Assembly: GCA_949592205.1 (NCBI GenBank)
Contig: CATIUR010000003.1
Location: 154,508,759 to 154,572,758, forward strand
Direction: 5' to 3'
DNA length: 64,000 bases
Source: Helichrysum umbraculigerum
Taxonomy: Eukaryota; Streptophyta; Magnoliopsida; Asterales; Asteraceae
This document shows, one piece after another, positions 41,328 through 54,656 of the stretch (its first letter is position 1; the number at the start of each line of letters is the position of its first letter). Under the pieces are notes generated by a model. It worked only from the letters and a program-made list of their open reading frames with translations. It was not told where the DNA came from and searched no databases. A program made the position numbers and the translations under genes.

Positions 41328-43970
41328 TGTGACACCCGTCAAATTAGGACTAGAATTTAGTGCCTAATCAAGTTTTAATACATGTAATTAGTTCTGTGTT
41401 AGGCTAATTAATGTATCAATTATTATATATATTGTTGAATATATATCTACACAATTATGCGGTTTGTTTAAATCGTACGAGTTTCAAATCGAATGAATTT
41501 CGATACAATAAATACGGACGTTGGTGAACAATTTTATTAAGTAATACAAATATTATTTAATAACTCAATTTTATTTAGAATATTATTTATTGTGATATTT
41601 CGTATTCATATTTTATTACACAATTAATGTATAAGCGATTAAAAATACAAATGCGCAAACAAATAAAACGAATTTCATTTTAAACACCATAAATAGATAA
41701 TTGGTAAAATATTACAATAAAACACTTTATAATGATTTGTAATTTAAAACGGACAATTAAATGAATAAAATAAATATTTAACATTAAATGACGGAGAAAA
41801 CGAACACCACGCGGAGCACGGGACGGAGACTGCGAGGTGAGGCTTTCACCTACACCCCACCTCTCCTTTCCTCTTTCTTTCATTTCCATTTCAACAAAAC
41901 ACACACTTACACCAAAACCTCTCAACCAAAAATCACCAAAATTTCGAATCTTGCAAAACCGACAGCAAAAATCATATTTTCGGAATCACCACTACAAGGG
42001 GAACAAGATTAACAAAAGCATCAACATCATTTTTGGACTCCATCTTCTTCGATTCGCGATTGTAAGAATTTTTATAAAAACTCCTAGATCTATCAAATTA
42101 CTACTTGTTTTTGTGTTATGATAGTTTATATAACTTATATATGTCCACTATTAGGAAGATAACAAGGTTTTATAACCTAAAAATGAGTTTGATTTGGGTT
42201 TTGGCCGGAAAAATCGCTACAGTCGCTGTTCACTGTCTGGGTGTTCATCTTTGCGACACAAGCCTTGTGTCGCATGTTGTGTCGTATAAATCCCTTGTGT
42301 CGTATTTTGTGTCGTATGAAACCCTTTGTGTCGTACCTTATGCGACACAATATTGTGTCGTATTTTATGTCGTACCTTATGTCGCAAAAACCATGCGACA
42401 CAATCGCTATGTCGCTGTTGAATCAGCATTGTACGCTTATGCGACACAACCCTTGTGTCGCAAAGCTCTTGTGTCGCACTTCTATGCGACACAACCCTTG
42501 TGTCGCATAACAAATTATTATGTCGCATATTGTGTCGCATAAAACAGAATATTTACAACTTTTTACTAAGTGTCGAGACCAAAATTTTATCACTTGATTT
42601 CACCCAAATTCAAGTCCAGATGCATTTTTCCTTAAAGCAATATAGTAGAAATAAAATTTTTCCAAGCTGACCTGGCAGCTCGACCCCAGCCAGGGGCTGC
42701 CGCCCCTTGGACCCCGCTACCAGGGGCGCTGCCCCCGGACCCCCGTACTTAGATTCCGTAAGCACATTTCTCACCAAGTGTTGAACTTGCACAATTTCAA
42801 ATACTCGTGCGATAAGACTTCTAAAACACATTGAAACATACTATTCAAGGATAATGTTTCGAGACCAAAAATTTAATGATGAGATTATTATTACAAACAA
42901 TCACCAACGGGCCATACGTGTTTTCAAAACATACTTCAAAACCAAACAAGTCGTTGTAATTTGTATCAATTCAATCAAACAAGTCGTAGTAACTTGTAAC
43001 AATACAATCAAAAAGATCGTAGTAATTTGGACATATATAGTTGTATAACAACTACAAGGGTAGTCTTTCGAGATACCGGTACAATTAATAACAATCAAGT
43101 GTCGTGAACACATTCAGGTTTCAAGTCCTTGGACATCAATTCACCGCTAATTACTTCAAGTTTATTAAATTAAACACTTCAAGACTCAGGTGAGTTTCAT
43201 GGCCCCATTTTCACTATTTTACAACTAGGGGTGTGATATTACTGCTATGTTTTGTTTTACAAGTAGAACGCAAGTGCCAACTTTCAAATACTACATGAGT
43301 TTCAAACTAATCAATTTAAAGTCCTCTATAGCATAGTCTCTAATATTTTAGCGTGAATGTTAGTATATGATATCATATGGGATTGAAAATCCTCATCCAG
43401 GTTAGCACGCACTAACCAGTCAAACGGATGTATTAGCATTTGGGAAGACGAGTGTGGATTAGACACTCGTAGGAGGCACTTCAAGTTAGGTTTCCTTAAT
43501 TGGGTCTGACAAATCAAGTTAAGCTCAGACTATGTGCTCATGGATTGTATAACTTTTATTTTGCTTAATTGCATTATAAATTCAATATAAATCTTGCGGT
43601 TCTTACAACTATACATTTACATACAAACCTGTGAGCTCACCAGCGTTTTCGCTGACCCATTTTAGTATGTATCACAGGTACCCCGCAGTAGGTTGGCTGC
43701 ACAAGCAGGGACTATTAGCTCGAGTCAGTATACATACAACTAGAGATTTGATTGCATTATTATATTTTGTAAAAGTAATTATGCTATGTAATCTCTCAAT
43801 TTCAGGAACCGAGCTAATGTAACAACATTTTGATGTAAACGTTTACCTTATTAATGCAAGTTTCAAAATGACGCATATAGTGGTCGTTCATTATATCTTA
43901 TGTGCTTTGTATATTGATTAGTGACACCCAAATCGAGCTTCCGCAAATCATTAAATTTGGGGGTGTCACA
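41328..43970 (+). repeat. 3' LTR of the chromovirus
   Basis: 2643 bp, TGTGACACCC...GGGTGTCACA. It contains the TGTGTCGCA array (42252-42544), GC-rich island (42668-42756), ACAAGT/ACTTGT units (42936-43034), and three perfect hairpins near 43375-43475 (arms GGATT, GGTTAG, ACGAGTG). Confidence 0.93.
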
Positions 43971-43975
43971 GCGCT

Positions 43976-46259
43976 TCTCGGGAGGCAACCCGTGCAATAA
44001 AAAGAAAAGATTGAGTGTCAATAAGTGAAGCAGAATCTCCGACTATCCTTCACACTTGGTTATGCCTAAAAATATTTTCAAAATCATTTCTCAAAACAAC
44101 TCATTTTGCAAAACACTCGTCTCAGCAGGAAGTAAAAAAGTAAATAATTCACTGTTTCGAGCATTTGAGGTACTTGCATACTACTTCTATGCATTATGCT
44201 CGAACTCGTTTAAAAACAATGTTTTATAACTGATTGGTCATAGAAAACATTTCTTCAAAATCTGAGACGGTGATTTCACTTTTATTTGCAAAAATATATG
44301 AGTTTGTTAAAAGGCATATCCAACGTGTTCACACTTACGAGATCATTTCACGAGAGTAGAGTATGAATAATTGAAGATTTGAAGTGTGCAAGAAAACCCT
44401 AGCAAGAGTCTCGAGGATAAAACCAGAAGAAAATGCAGAAATGGATCCTGGCAGCATCTTATTTCAGCTATTTTCTTATCATACGCATCCGAGCATCTCG
44501 CTATTTGGGGAGTTTCCTTATCCTTTCTTCACTTTTCAATAAATAAATAATCTGTTTTGTTTAGTATGTTATCTATGCCATATCCTAAACTTATCACTAA
44601 GTGTGGGATTCCAGCCCAAAAACAACACTTGAGAAACATTTTCTATATGTTCAAACTCTAAGTGTGGGATTTTACTTGTAAAATCCCTACTCAAGAGAAC
44701 ATTAGGGACAATGTTCCTCTAAGTGTGGGATAGCAGGTATAGATACCTTGGATTGATTTTACGCCTTTTTGTCCAAATAGTAAACTCAGAAAATGTTCCT
44801 CAAATTTCAAAATTTTTCAAAAATAATAAAAAGTATGAGTTTTTAACTCTGCTATTTTGAATTCTAAACGTTCTAAAGAGGAATCATTCCCGTATATGAG
44901 TACGCTATTTTGGAAATTAAGGAAAATAAGGTAGGAATCTCTCAAACAAAAATGATAATCTAAGAGGGGCATCGCATGACTAGGCACATATAACCCAAAA
45001 ACTTGCGGTGAGGTATCTTGAGCCCTATAGCATTCATTTTTAATGCTTCACTTTTCGTTTGTTGTGTGTGCCGATGTATGCATCTCTGAATTAGAACTTG
45101 CTCCTGACATACGTTTCGAGACCATATTAGTAAGTACCGTACGCGGTATAGGTGCAATTAAATGATCTTGACATTCCCTAGGATTTAACCCCCTTTTCTC
45201 ATATCTTTTCAAAGCCCAAAACCCTTCCGATGCTCATTTTTAGCATCGATGATCCGCTTAGTAAACCCTGTTGAGCCTAAACCTTTTCGTTTTATAAAAC
45301 CTTAATTTTAAACCCACTTTCCCAAAATTCCCAAAAGCTTACCGCAGAATTTCTAAGGTTATGGAAAACGCCTTTTAGAATATCCTTTTCGCTTGATTCA
45401 ACATTCTACTTTCTCAAATCACTTCTCTCACAAAAGTCATCAAAGTTATATATGAAGGAGAGAGAAACATGGTGTGAAAAATTGACACCAGAAGACTGTC
45501 ACGAATGAAGAAGTTAAGTTAGAAAGGATTTCTAAGGGAGCCAAAAAAAAAAGAAAAAGTAAAGAAAAAGAAAAAAATAAAAGAATAATCCCTTGGAAAT
45601 TCTGTGGCAGAGAAATTCTCAAGAAGAAAAAGAAGAAAAATAGTTAGTCTAAAAATAAAGCTAAGTGCTTTCAGTAGTATCAATCTTCAGAAAAATCTGA
45701 TAGAAGCAACATAGCTATCTAGTTCCGTTTCCGTATTTTCGCTATTCTAAATAAAGTTTTTCATGATCTTTAGAATTCTAAGGTACAGCTAAACCCTTAC
45801 ACCCAAAACAAACCAATATCCATACCCTTTCACCCCCACCAAACATTACAACCCTCATGAATGTCTTGGGATAATTAGCACCGTCCTCACTTAAGTGGTG
45901 GAGATCCGATTCTCGATCAAGCCTATGACGATGAGTGCTACATGACTGGCTTTTGAGCGATTTCATTTGTTCTAGAATGTTAGAAAACCCGATACACTTT
46001 GAGTGAATTGAGTGACCACCTTGTGAGGAATCGCCCGGTCATGTATACTCCAAGATCGCGAGAGTTGGAAGTATGCCTAAGAAAGTCATTCCTTGTTTCT
46101 GGGACGATTATCTTATTTCTCCTTATTTTCTATTATGGTTTACTGATATGCGGGGTGATTGCTTTTAAGAATTTTTAGAATTCGCCAAATCTGCTTAAAA
46201 CCGTTTTCATAAAAACTGAGTTTTGCTTGAGGACAAGCAATGTCTAAGTGTGGGATATT
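43976..46259 (+). other. 3' noncoding region of the Athila-like element
   Basis: AT-rich, no ORF worth calling and no trace of pol domains. CTAAGTGTGGGAT occurs at about 44597, 44657, 44718 and again at 46243, the last only 17 bases before the 3' LTR where the polypurine tract is expected (AAGTGTGGGATATTT). The segment 45547-45650 is purine-rich (AAAAAGAAAAAG runs). Confidence 0.75.
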
Positions 46260-48701
46260 TGATATGTGCTAAAAAGTCATGTTTTCAGGCACATATTTCC
46301 CGCACATTTGGCCTAATTCTTGGTGAAAACACTTGAATTAAACGTTTATTTACTTAATTTCACAAAGTTGGTCAAATTATAGGCATTACTGTAAAAAGTG
46401 CTAAAAACGTCCAAAAGGCACGCAAATCGAGGCAGATTATTCTAAACACTGATTCTTACAGACTTTTAACCATATGATGATACAAGTCCTTAAATAGTCT
46501 CATATGATGTATCAGGTTATTCCAAGACTGTAGAATCAAGAATCGTGCAGATCGGGTAAAGAACGAGGAAGATGGAGCTTTCTGAGCGCAAACCGAGGGC
46601 ATTCCGCACACGCCAACTCTATAGATATCCAAATTTGGCACTTTTGGCATCATTAGAAGCGTAACAGAATTACGAGACCGCAGGCGAAAGAATCAAGTCA
46701 AACGGACGAGAAACGAAGAAGATACGGCCTTCCGAAGTTGCGAGAAAAGTCAGAAAAATCACACGGCCTACCACACGGCCACCCCCTAGCCGTACACAGC
46801 CTAGAGGAGGCCGTACATGGCCACTTTGAAGCCGTACACGGCCAGAACAAGGCCGTACATGGCCTGTTTTGGTCTCACACCCCCTCTTCCTTGCTTTGTT
46901 TGCTTGTATGTATGCTTGTGGGCTTGTATTCTTGGATCCATGGCTTGCCTATAAATAGAGAGCTCTCCATCCTCATTCCACACACCATTCTTCAACAAGA
47001 ATTCTCACTTTCTCTCTCACACACTCTTTCTCTTTCTAGTTTAGCTTTCTCTCTCTAGCACTACTCTTAGGAGTTAGATGAGAAATAGATTAGGGTTTTA
47101 GTTCGTTAGTTCTTGGTTAATATTTAACCTAGACTAACGGAGGGGCTACTTTTGTAATAGTGTAGGGAATATTCTGAGGGGCTTATTTGTAATATTGTCG
47201 AAGATATTGCGGAGGTTCCGTTCGTGTATTCTTCTAACATTATTCTGTCTACGCATAATCTACGGTTATTTCTTTCCTTTTCTATTATGATGATTGATAT
47301 TATTATTATGATAGATTTATGATTGTTTGCCATGCATAGTGAGTAGTTCTCTTATGTGCTTGTTGTGATGTAGTTAGCTTGTTAATATTTGGGGTGATGT
47401 TATTTTAAATACGCAATTGGGATAATATCGTTATGAAACAACGGAAGTAACGTTATACGGCTTTCATTTGTATAGCGCCGGAGTCATCACGAATGTGTGT
47501 AGTACGGAACGTGGAAGCTATGAAAGTCGTGGGCACAATCCGTTGTGGAATAATGTTCCCAAATGTTACAAAATGAAAACCGGTGTACTGATAACTTTGT
47601 ATTTATGAATTTCTAAACCAAAATCGCCTTTCCTCCAATAAACGTGGTTAGAACCTGTATGACAAGGAGTCGCGAACCTTGATCAACCGGTAACTACCTA
47701 TCTATGTTTTAAAATACAAACATGGTCTGAACTGTGTAGCTGTGGAAATACTGTCAACCCTATCGTATAGTACACCGTGAATCAATCAGGGATTTATTGG
47801 GATATGTTTAAATAAGTGAGGGTTGGGTTTATGTCATAGATGGTCAAACTTTAATACAAACTGAGTAAACTAGTCCAGAGTGACCATAAAGTATGTGACA
47901 CCGGAAAGACCAGAAGTCGGCACAGTACTTCGTATAACGTTTAAATACGTGGGAAAAGCTAAGGAACTGCCGCCGGTTGAAGACTGTGTCACATCCTGGT
48001 TGAACCACACAGCTCTGGACTAAACAAAGACCATTAATACAAAGTTAGCAGTCATCAAACCAAGTCTTAATCTTAAATGCCTTGCCTAGCCTTAGTACCC
48101 CCGTGGTGTTAAGAACGGTCAGAACTTTTAGTGGGTCTGTTACTCTATCTCATGCGCCCAGGAATACCATTCCAAAAAGGGTCACTTTTCCACTAGATGG
48201 AAAGTGTTGAAGAGTTGAGCAGCCTCCTCTGATCAGAATCACCATAGCCTAACATTCCAGTGACATACTGTCTGAGAAATCAGGCAGTAGGGTGTTAGTG
48301 TTTACACTACGAATACTCAGGCAAAAGCAAGACACAAATCTTTAAAAGACGTTTTCATAAATAACCCCAGACATCACCCCATAACACAAGCTAACGAAGT
48401 CATAACAAGCACTATTCTCCATTACTGATTCCCTATCTAGCTTTTATTTACCGTTTTGTTTATTTCCTGCTTTTTATTAGTTTAGTTTAAACGGACCTAA
48501 AACCAAATCAAAACTCTTTTCAAAAACCCATCACTAATTTGAATAAGTTTGTCTGGACAACTCCGCTTCACAATACGATTGATCTTAAGAACTACCCTGA
48601 GTTATAGTTACCTCTGTAAGTAGAATTTAGGTCCCCAGCTTTTATAAATATAAAACAACCACCGTTGCAGCTATTACGTAACGACCATTTTAGCTGTAAC
48701 A
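46260..48701 (+). repeat. 3' LTR of the Athila-like element
   Basis: 2442 bp, TGATATGTGC...AGCTGTAACA, with TATA box at 46950-46957. Ends at the CGGAC duplication in the Tat reverse transcriptase. Confidence 0.92.
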
Positions 48702-51291
48702 CGGACCAAGGCATTTTCTGCTACACTAAAATGCCATTCGGTCTCAAGAATTCAGGGGCCACGTACCAGCTTGTCATCGATGGCGCTTTCAAAACACAAA
48801 TTGGGCGTAACTTAGAAGCATACGTTGACGACATTGTCATCAAAAGCAACGTCGAGTCCCAGTTACTCACGGATATTCTAGAAACATTCACCTCACTGCG
48901 GAAAATCAATATGAAGCTTAACCCGGCCAAGTGTTCATTTGGCTTGGAAGAAGGTAAATTCCTTGGGCACATGGTGACCCCGAGAGGCATTAAGGCAAAT
49001 CCAAAGAAAATTCAAGCAATTGCCGACATGGTGTCCCCACAAAACAAAAAAGACGTGCAAAGCCTCAACGGAAAGTTAGCATCCTTGGCTCGTTTCCTCT
49101 CCAAGGATGCTGAACGATCATTGCCGTTCTTTGACACGCTCAAAGGTTGCATAAATAAAAAAGATTTCTCCTGGACGCCGGAGGCTGAGCAAGCGTTACA
49201 AGACATGAAGACGTTCTTGACAGAATTGCCAACTCTTACAGCCCTTATCCCTGGCGAAACACTTACGCTGTACTTGGCAGCATCTCAGTGCGCTGTTAGT
49301 TCCGTTCTCATAGCTATGCGTGACAAAACCCAGATGCCGGTGTACTTTGTTAGCCTCGCCTTGCAGCCGGGGGAACTGAACTACTCACCAATTGAGAAAC
49401 TTGTACTTGCATTGGTACACTCAGCACGGCGCCTGCGCCGGTATTTTCAGGGTCATCCGGTCACGGTCCTCACAGACCAGCCAATTAAGCAAGTACTCTC
49501 GAAGCCGAAAATCTCGGGGCGGCTGGCCAAATGGGCAATTGAATTGGGCGAACACGAAATCATGTTTTGCCCCCGAAGCGCGGTCAAGGGTCAAGTAATG
49601 GCTGATTTCCTTGCCGAGCTTCCGGGGGGGGGGGGGGTAGAGGCTAGGTGCACCTCGGCTCCCCCTGCCCACGAAAAACCAGCCACGTGGGAATTGTTTA
49701 CTGATGGGGCCTCAAGCTTAGAAGGTGCCGGACTCATACTCATCAGCCCTGATGGGGAAGAGCACACTTACGCTCTCCGTTTTGGCTTCCCTGCCTCCAA
49801 CAATGAGGCCGAGTATGAAGCGCTGTTGTCCGGTATCTGGGTTGCAGTTGAACTAGACATTAAGGACCTCAGGGCATACGTTGATTCTCAACTGGTGGCC
49901 AACCAGTTCAACGGTACCTTCGAGGCAAAAGACTCGACGATGAAGCAGTACGTTGCACTTGCACAGGAAGCGGTGAAGAAATTCAGAACGTTTGAAGTTG
50001 AGCAGGTCCCAAGAAACAAGAACAAGAAAGCCGATGCTTTGAGCAAGCTGGCATCGCTTACCTTTGCCCACCTCACCAAGAAAGTTCTGGTGGAGGTCCT
50101 GGAGCAGAAATCAATTGACCCAACCAGCTCAGTGGCCCAGGTTGAAGAAGTGGGGGACAACTGGATGACCCCGATCATGTCTTATATCCGGTTCGGCGTC
50201 CTTCCACAGGACCCGATCGAGGCAAGGAAAATTCGAATGAAGGCACCAATGTTTTTTATTGAAAAAGGCGAACTCATGAAGAAATCATACCTGGGGCCGA
50301 ACTTAAGGTGTCTGGGCCCGAAACAATCTGAGAATGTCATTCGTGAAGTGCATGAAGGGTCATGTGCCCTGCACTCCGGCCACAATACTGTTGTGGCAAA
50401 GATCATACGCATGGGCTATTTCTGGCGGTCCATGTACAGGGACACCGCTGAAGTAACCAAGCACTGCACTTCTTGTCAAATTCACGCGCCTATCGCTAGG
50501 GCGCCAAGGCATGATCTAATCCCCATCTCATCGGCATGGCCTTTCTTCAAGTGGGGTATTGACAAGCCGTTGCGCCAAATCAGTGGTAAGCAGGTTCGTA
50601 ACTTTGTATGGGACAATATCGTGTGTCAATTCGGCATACCACACGAGGTCATCACCGACAACGGAAAGCAGTTTGCGCAGAACCCGTTCAAGGCCTGGTG
50701 CAAGGGACTCAATGTGAAACAAACACTGACCTCGGTATACCACCCTCAGGCCAACGGCCAGGTTGAAGTCACAAATAGAGATCTGGTAGCCGGTATCAAA
50801 GCTAGGCTCGGTGAGAGTCGTACCGGTTGGGTGGATGAGCTTCCCAACGTGCTATGGGGGAACCGCACTACTCCCAAAGAAAGCACTGGCGAGACCCCCT
50901 TTAGCCTTGTCTACGGCTGCGAGGCGGTCATCCCAGTGAAAGAATCATTAACTTCACCGAGGATGGGAGCCTGAAAGCCCAGCAACAGAACGTCCACATG
51001 CTACAAGAGCGCCGGGAAATGGCAGCTATTCGCCAAGCCGTGAACAAGCAGAAAATGGCCCGCTACTATAACAAGTGCGTTCGCCCATTGTTCTTTCAGG
51101 TCGGAGACCTAGTCTGGCGCAACAATGAGGCCAGCAAATCTGAGAACACAGGAAAACTTGGGCAGCGTTGGGAAGGCCCATACCAGGTCATGGAAGCAAA
51201 TGCAAACGGCTGTTAAGTTTTGGCCACTCTGGATGGCAAGTCCGTGCCGCGCACATGGCATGCGACAAATTTAAAGAAATGTTATATGTAA
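48702..51291 (+). pseudogene. Tat reverse transcriptase, dual RNase H and integrase (broken)
   Basis: Resumes the Tat pol after the insertion: TDQGIFCYTKMPFGLKN, catalytic AYVDDIVIK (near 48820), thumb, first RNase H (TLYLAASQCAVSS, near 49265), then a G14 run (49624-49637) and a second archaeal-type RNase H (LFTDGASSLEGAG, near 49695; NNEAEYEALLSG; DALSKLAS), diagnostic of Tat. Integrase has the H-H-C-C finger (HSGHNTVVAKII to CTSCQ, 50380-50480), but the core is deleted in frame. FFKWGID is followed directly by KPLRQISGKQV near 50565, where about 30 residues are usual; ITDNGKQF and HPQANGQVE remain. The frame is lost near 50960. It is regained in another frame at 50998 with LQERREMAAIRQAV, a GPY module (RWEGPYQVM) and a stop at 51214-51216; the end WHATNLKKCYM is at 51260-51288. 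Not functional. Confidence 0.9.
49624..49637 (+). repeat. G14 homopolymer between the two Tat RNase H domains
   Basis: Fourteen guanines in the linker between RNase H domains, coding a glycine run; frame is retained here. Confidence 0.9.
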
Positions 51292-51814
51292 TCAAACTTT
51301 GTAAAAGCTCAGGCCGGACTGATCCCCCGCATTCGTAGCATCTATCCTTATCAATAAATTGTTATCGATTGCATATTATTCTTCTGTTTTACAAGTTCAT
51401 TGCTTTTGCACATTACGTTGTACATAACATTGCAAAATAAAAAATAAAAAAAAAATGCCGCCCTCAGGCGTCGTCGCCACGGCTCCGGCCTATGACTGCT
51501 GCAGTCAGTTAAGCCTGGAGGCGTCGCGAGCCTATCCCCATAAGGGAATGCCTTCTAGCTTCCCGAAGGCAGAGGTCCCCCCGAGCTCGTACTCATCGTC
51601 GGGGTGCGACCGGAACACATTGGTCGAGCCGAGGTACGCCTCCGCCACACACCAACTCATAAAGTAGTCTAGAAATCTACTAAGTCATGACAACAAATAT
51701 TAAACGCACTCAGAACTAGTTCAAATACGTGCAATTGCAAAAATAACGTTGCATTAAAATCATAAGTATATCTACACAAACGGAGATGCCGGCCTTACAA
51801 GTAAACCTATCAAT
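51292..51814 (+). other. Tat spacer between pol and the antisense gene
   Basis: Noncoding; an AAAAATAAAAAAAAA run near 51440 and a GC-richer patch at 51450-51660. The sense polyadenylation region and the 3' end of the antisense gene face each other here. Confidence 0.5.
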
Positions 51815-54476
51815 CTATGGCCGCATCCCCAAAATATCATCCACAGACAACTCCATCTCACTACCTATTCTTTCTATGAATGGGATGGAGACTGTCTTCA
51901 GTGCCTCGCTCGCCCGCTGCGCGCGCTCAAAGCAGTCCGGGTTTACTTTAGACGCAATGGCATCTGGAAGTGGGGCTGGGAGTTCAGGAACGTGCTCCAC
52001 AATAAGGTTGATCGTTTGCAACACCTCCACTTCCTGGACAGCAGCTAAGAACTCCTTGAACGGAGCCGTCATGCTGTCCGACGCCAGGGCCAGCTTAACC
52101 AAGCCAGGGATGCCTTTCTAGAGCCGCTCCAAGTCACCTGCCAGCTCTGCATTCTTGATCTCCAAATCATTATAATCTTTGATATGGAGGCTGCAGGCGG
52201 TCTCCAGCTCCGACACATCCTTCTTGGTGGCGGCCAGGTCCGCGACCAGGTCCTCAAACCTGCACACAAGCTTAACCAATAAGCATAGAATATATCTCAA
52301 GTATAAATGAGTTGTTATTTTACCTGCCCTGGAGCTGCTTGTCTTTCTCCACAAGCGCAGCGCTCTCCGTCTCTGCCTCTCGCACCTGATCCTGCAGCGG
52401 TGCGAGCGCTGACTCCGCCTCCGCCCGCAGAGCTCTTTCCCTCTAGAGCTCGGCCTCAGCTTTCATTCTTGCTTTATTGGCCGGTCCCACCACCCCTTCC
52501 AGCTCCTGCACTCGAGCCTTCAGCATGGCAATCTCCTCCTCTTGGCGCTGGAGCACAACAACGTTCATCTTCCACTGCTCCGCCATCTTTTCGGAGCGTG
52601 CCTCCTCGTCACATTGCAGCGCGTAGTCCCAGAAGGACATGAGCAGACGCGCCTTCTTAGCATCTGCAGGAGGCAACCGGGCAAGTTTGTCCGAGACTGC
52701 CGGCGGAATGGCGTGGCGAGCAAACTCTCGCAGTGAATGCGCATCCACGGCCAGATTATCAACCTTTAGATCCCAGGCCAGGATGAAGGCATCAGCTTCG
52801 GAGTCTGCAGGGCCAAAGGTGGGCACCTTCAAGAAGCGCTCCGGAACGAAGTGCTCCGGAAGCATAGACCTGAGAATAGCTATTCTATTAGACCTGATTA
52901 AAACACCAAGTTAAAAAGCTATGCACACCAATGTATACGCAGAGTGAGGTCCAATGAATACCTCATGCTATCTGGGCGCGGAGGCGTAGCCGCCTTTGGA
53001 GGACTCAGTGGTCGGGGCTCGACGGGCGACTGCTGCGGTGGGCTGTCCAGCACCGTCATCGGCTCTTCAAGACGCGAGCCATCCCCATCACCCGAGGGCA
53101 CCGCACCGGAAGCGGTGGCAGCATGCCCTAAGAACCGGCTGCGGCGAACCTGCCCATCGTCGTCGTCCTCCTCTTCCTCGTCCCGGAGAACAAGTACACT
53201 GCTGACCTGCTGCGCGGTAACAACAAGTGGGTCCGTCTCCGCTGTACAAACAACAAACAGTTAGCACAAAAACACCACTTGCCAGCATAGAATAGGGCAA
53301 CATTACGGACCGTCCTCAGGTATAATGTAGCGCCCGTCTGTGCTCGGCGCAGACTGAAAGTTCGCCAGGTTGGACTCAGCAACCTCTCGCGGCGTCTTCT
53401 TTTTCTTCTTCAACGGTGGCCTGGATGCCTCCTTACCCGCCTCCGGACCCTTACGCTTGGCAAGCGGCTGGGCACCGGACGTCTCCACTTCAGAGTAGGC
53501 CGACAGAGGAACGGCGGTCGTGATCACGGGCTCGGCCACGGTAACCGTCGCCCCGGTCGCTTTGCCACCGTCAGGGACATCCTTCACCGACCTCCAGATG
53601 TATTTGAGGCTTGACAAGCTGGGCGCCTTCAAGATGGAGTTCAAATCCATATCTGCACCAACGGAACACAGGTAATTAGTAAACAGGGTATATGTATAAA
53701 AATATTCAGGCAAGAAAACAAACCCCAGCCCATACCATGGCCACCCTGCTTGACAACGGGTATCTGACCGTCATGCGGCCAAAAAGAGCTGATACAACCC
53801 ATGACGAGCACGAACGTGTGATACTCGCGCATCTCTAGGTTCGCATCTCGGCACGCCGCCAGTAACTCCTCCTCCGCCCCTGTTAGTTTCGGCGTGTGGC
53901 TGACATTCCTCGGACGTTCGTACTGCCACACCAACGTCTCCACAGAATTATCAGGGATAACGGTCTGGTCAATGTAGAAAAAAGTATCACGCAGTCGTGC
54001 AAAGACGACTCTGCAGAACCTACGAAGTTGTTCTTCTTCGCAAAGGTATACCACCCCGTGCCGGCACTCGGAGTCAGCTTAAAACAGGCCTGGAAAACCC
54101 TCACCAGCGGCTTCAGGTTCAGTGATCTGAACCACATCTCAAAAATGGTTACCTTCTGCGCGCCGAAGGGGTGCAGCTGACAAAACCCCACCTTGTAATG
54201 TTTGCACACGTCCAAGAAGAACGGGGTCGGCGGCATACGGAGATTGCCTTTCTCCATGGTTTTCCAATAGACGGCCACCTTCCCCTTCGGTGGCGCGTCG
54301 GCACGTTGCTTGGAGGTAGGAGCTATGGGGTTAAACCTCTCTAGGCACCTGAAGCACCTCAGAATATCCAGAATGTCCTCCGGCTTCACCGAGCTGGCCT
54401 CATTCGCCACGTTCGGGCCTTTGCTGGACCCAGCCACGGCGACACGGACCTCTGCTACGTTCTCAGGGGCAGCCAT
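51815..54476 (-). pseudogene. Antisense multi-exon gene of the Tat element
   Basis: Minus-strand gene starting at ATG 54476 (MAAPENVAEVRVAVAG). Exon 1 carries a compact domain (FLDVCKHYKVGFCQLHPFG; WYTFAKKNNF) resembling the putative gypsy-type transposon (Transposase_28-like) proteins. A frameshift near 54000 moves the reading to a frame ending VVKQGGHG. Further exons are suggested by GT/AG junctions: about 53655-53300 (MDLNSILKAPSLSS; a KKKKK basic motif), 53240-52960 (acidic EEEEDDDD), 52862-52325 (MLPEHFVPERF, then a coiled coil) and 52262-51815 (FEDLVADLAATKKDVSELE to DDILGMRP). Stops at 52444-52446 and 52120-52122 break it. Antisense ORFs have been reported in Tat-lineage elements; their function is not known. 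A TATA box at 54657-54664 on this strand suggests an independent promoter. Nuclear localisation is a guess from the basic motif. Confidence 0.78.
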
Positions 54477-54656
54477 GATATGTATATATGTGAAGGAAAA
54501 AAATTTTTGAAGATATAAGTGACGGACCCGGGTTTGTTTGAGAGTGATCGGAATCTGGGTTGACAAGCCTGAACAGTTGACGGAACGTTTGAATTTGCCG
54601 GAATGCTCTCGAAATTTTTAACTCGCGTAAAAAATGAAGTAAAAACAAGGCATTCC

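Larger units (their letters stand above)
21174..43970 (+). mobile_element. Tekay/Del-type chromovirus (level 3 of the nest)
   Basis: Bounded by LTRs (21174-23624 plus 35460-35651; 41328-43970) and a perfect 5-bp duplication GCGCT (21169-21173, 43971-43975). It sits 45 bp after the stop of the Athila-like ORF. Order of domains: gag, protease, reverse transcriptase, RNase H, integrase with GPY/F module and chromodomain, which defines the chromovirus branch; the LTR ends and the GGGGGAGAATGTGACACC junction suit Tekay/Del. Coding regions carry several stops and one frameshift. A Copia element interrupts the 5' LTR. Confidence 0.92.
14322..48701 (+). mobile_element. Athila-like gag-pro retrotransposon (level 2 of the nest)
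   Basis: Bounded by LTRs 14322-16765 and 46260-48701 and a perfect 5-bp duplication CGGAC (14317-14321, 48702-48706) inside the Tat reverse transcriptase. Interior: primer site, one 4.3-kb gag-protease ORF, then about 2.3 kb of noncoding DNA (43976-46259). No reverse transcriptase, RNase H or integrase was found in either half. It is therefore non-autonomous. Its own length without the chromovirus is about 11.6 kb. Confidence 0.9.

Noticed and set aside
43976..46259. Hidden pol remnants of the Athila-like element after the chromovirus
   Set aside because: All frames were read for reverse transcriptase, RNase H and integrase signatures and none appeared.
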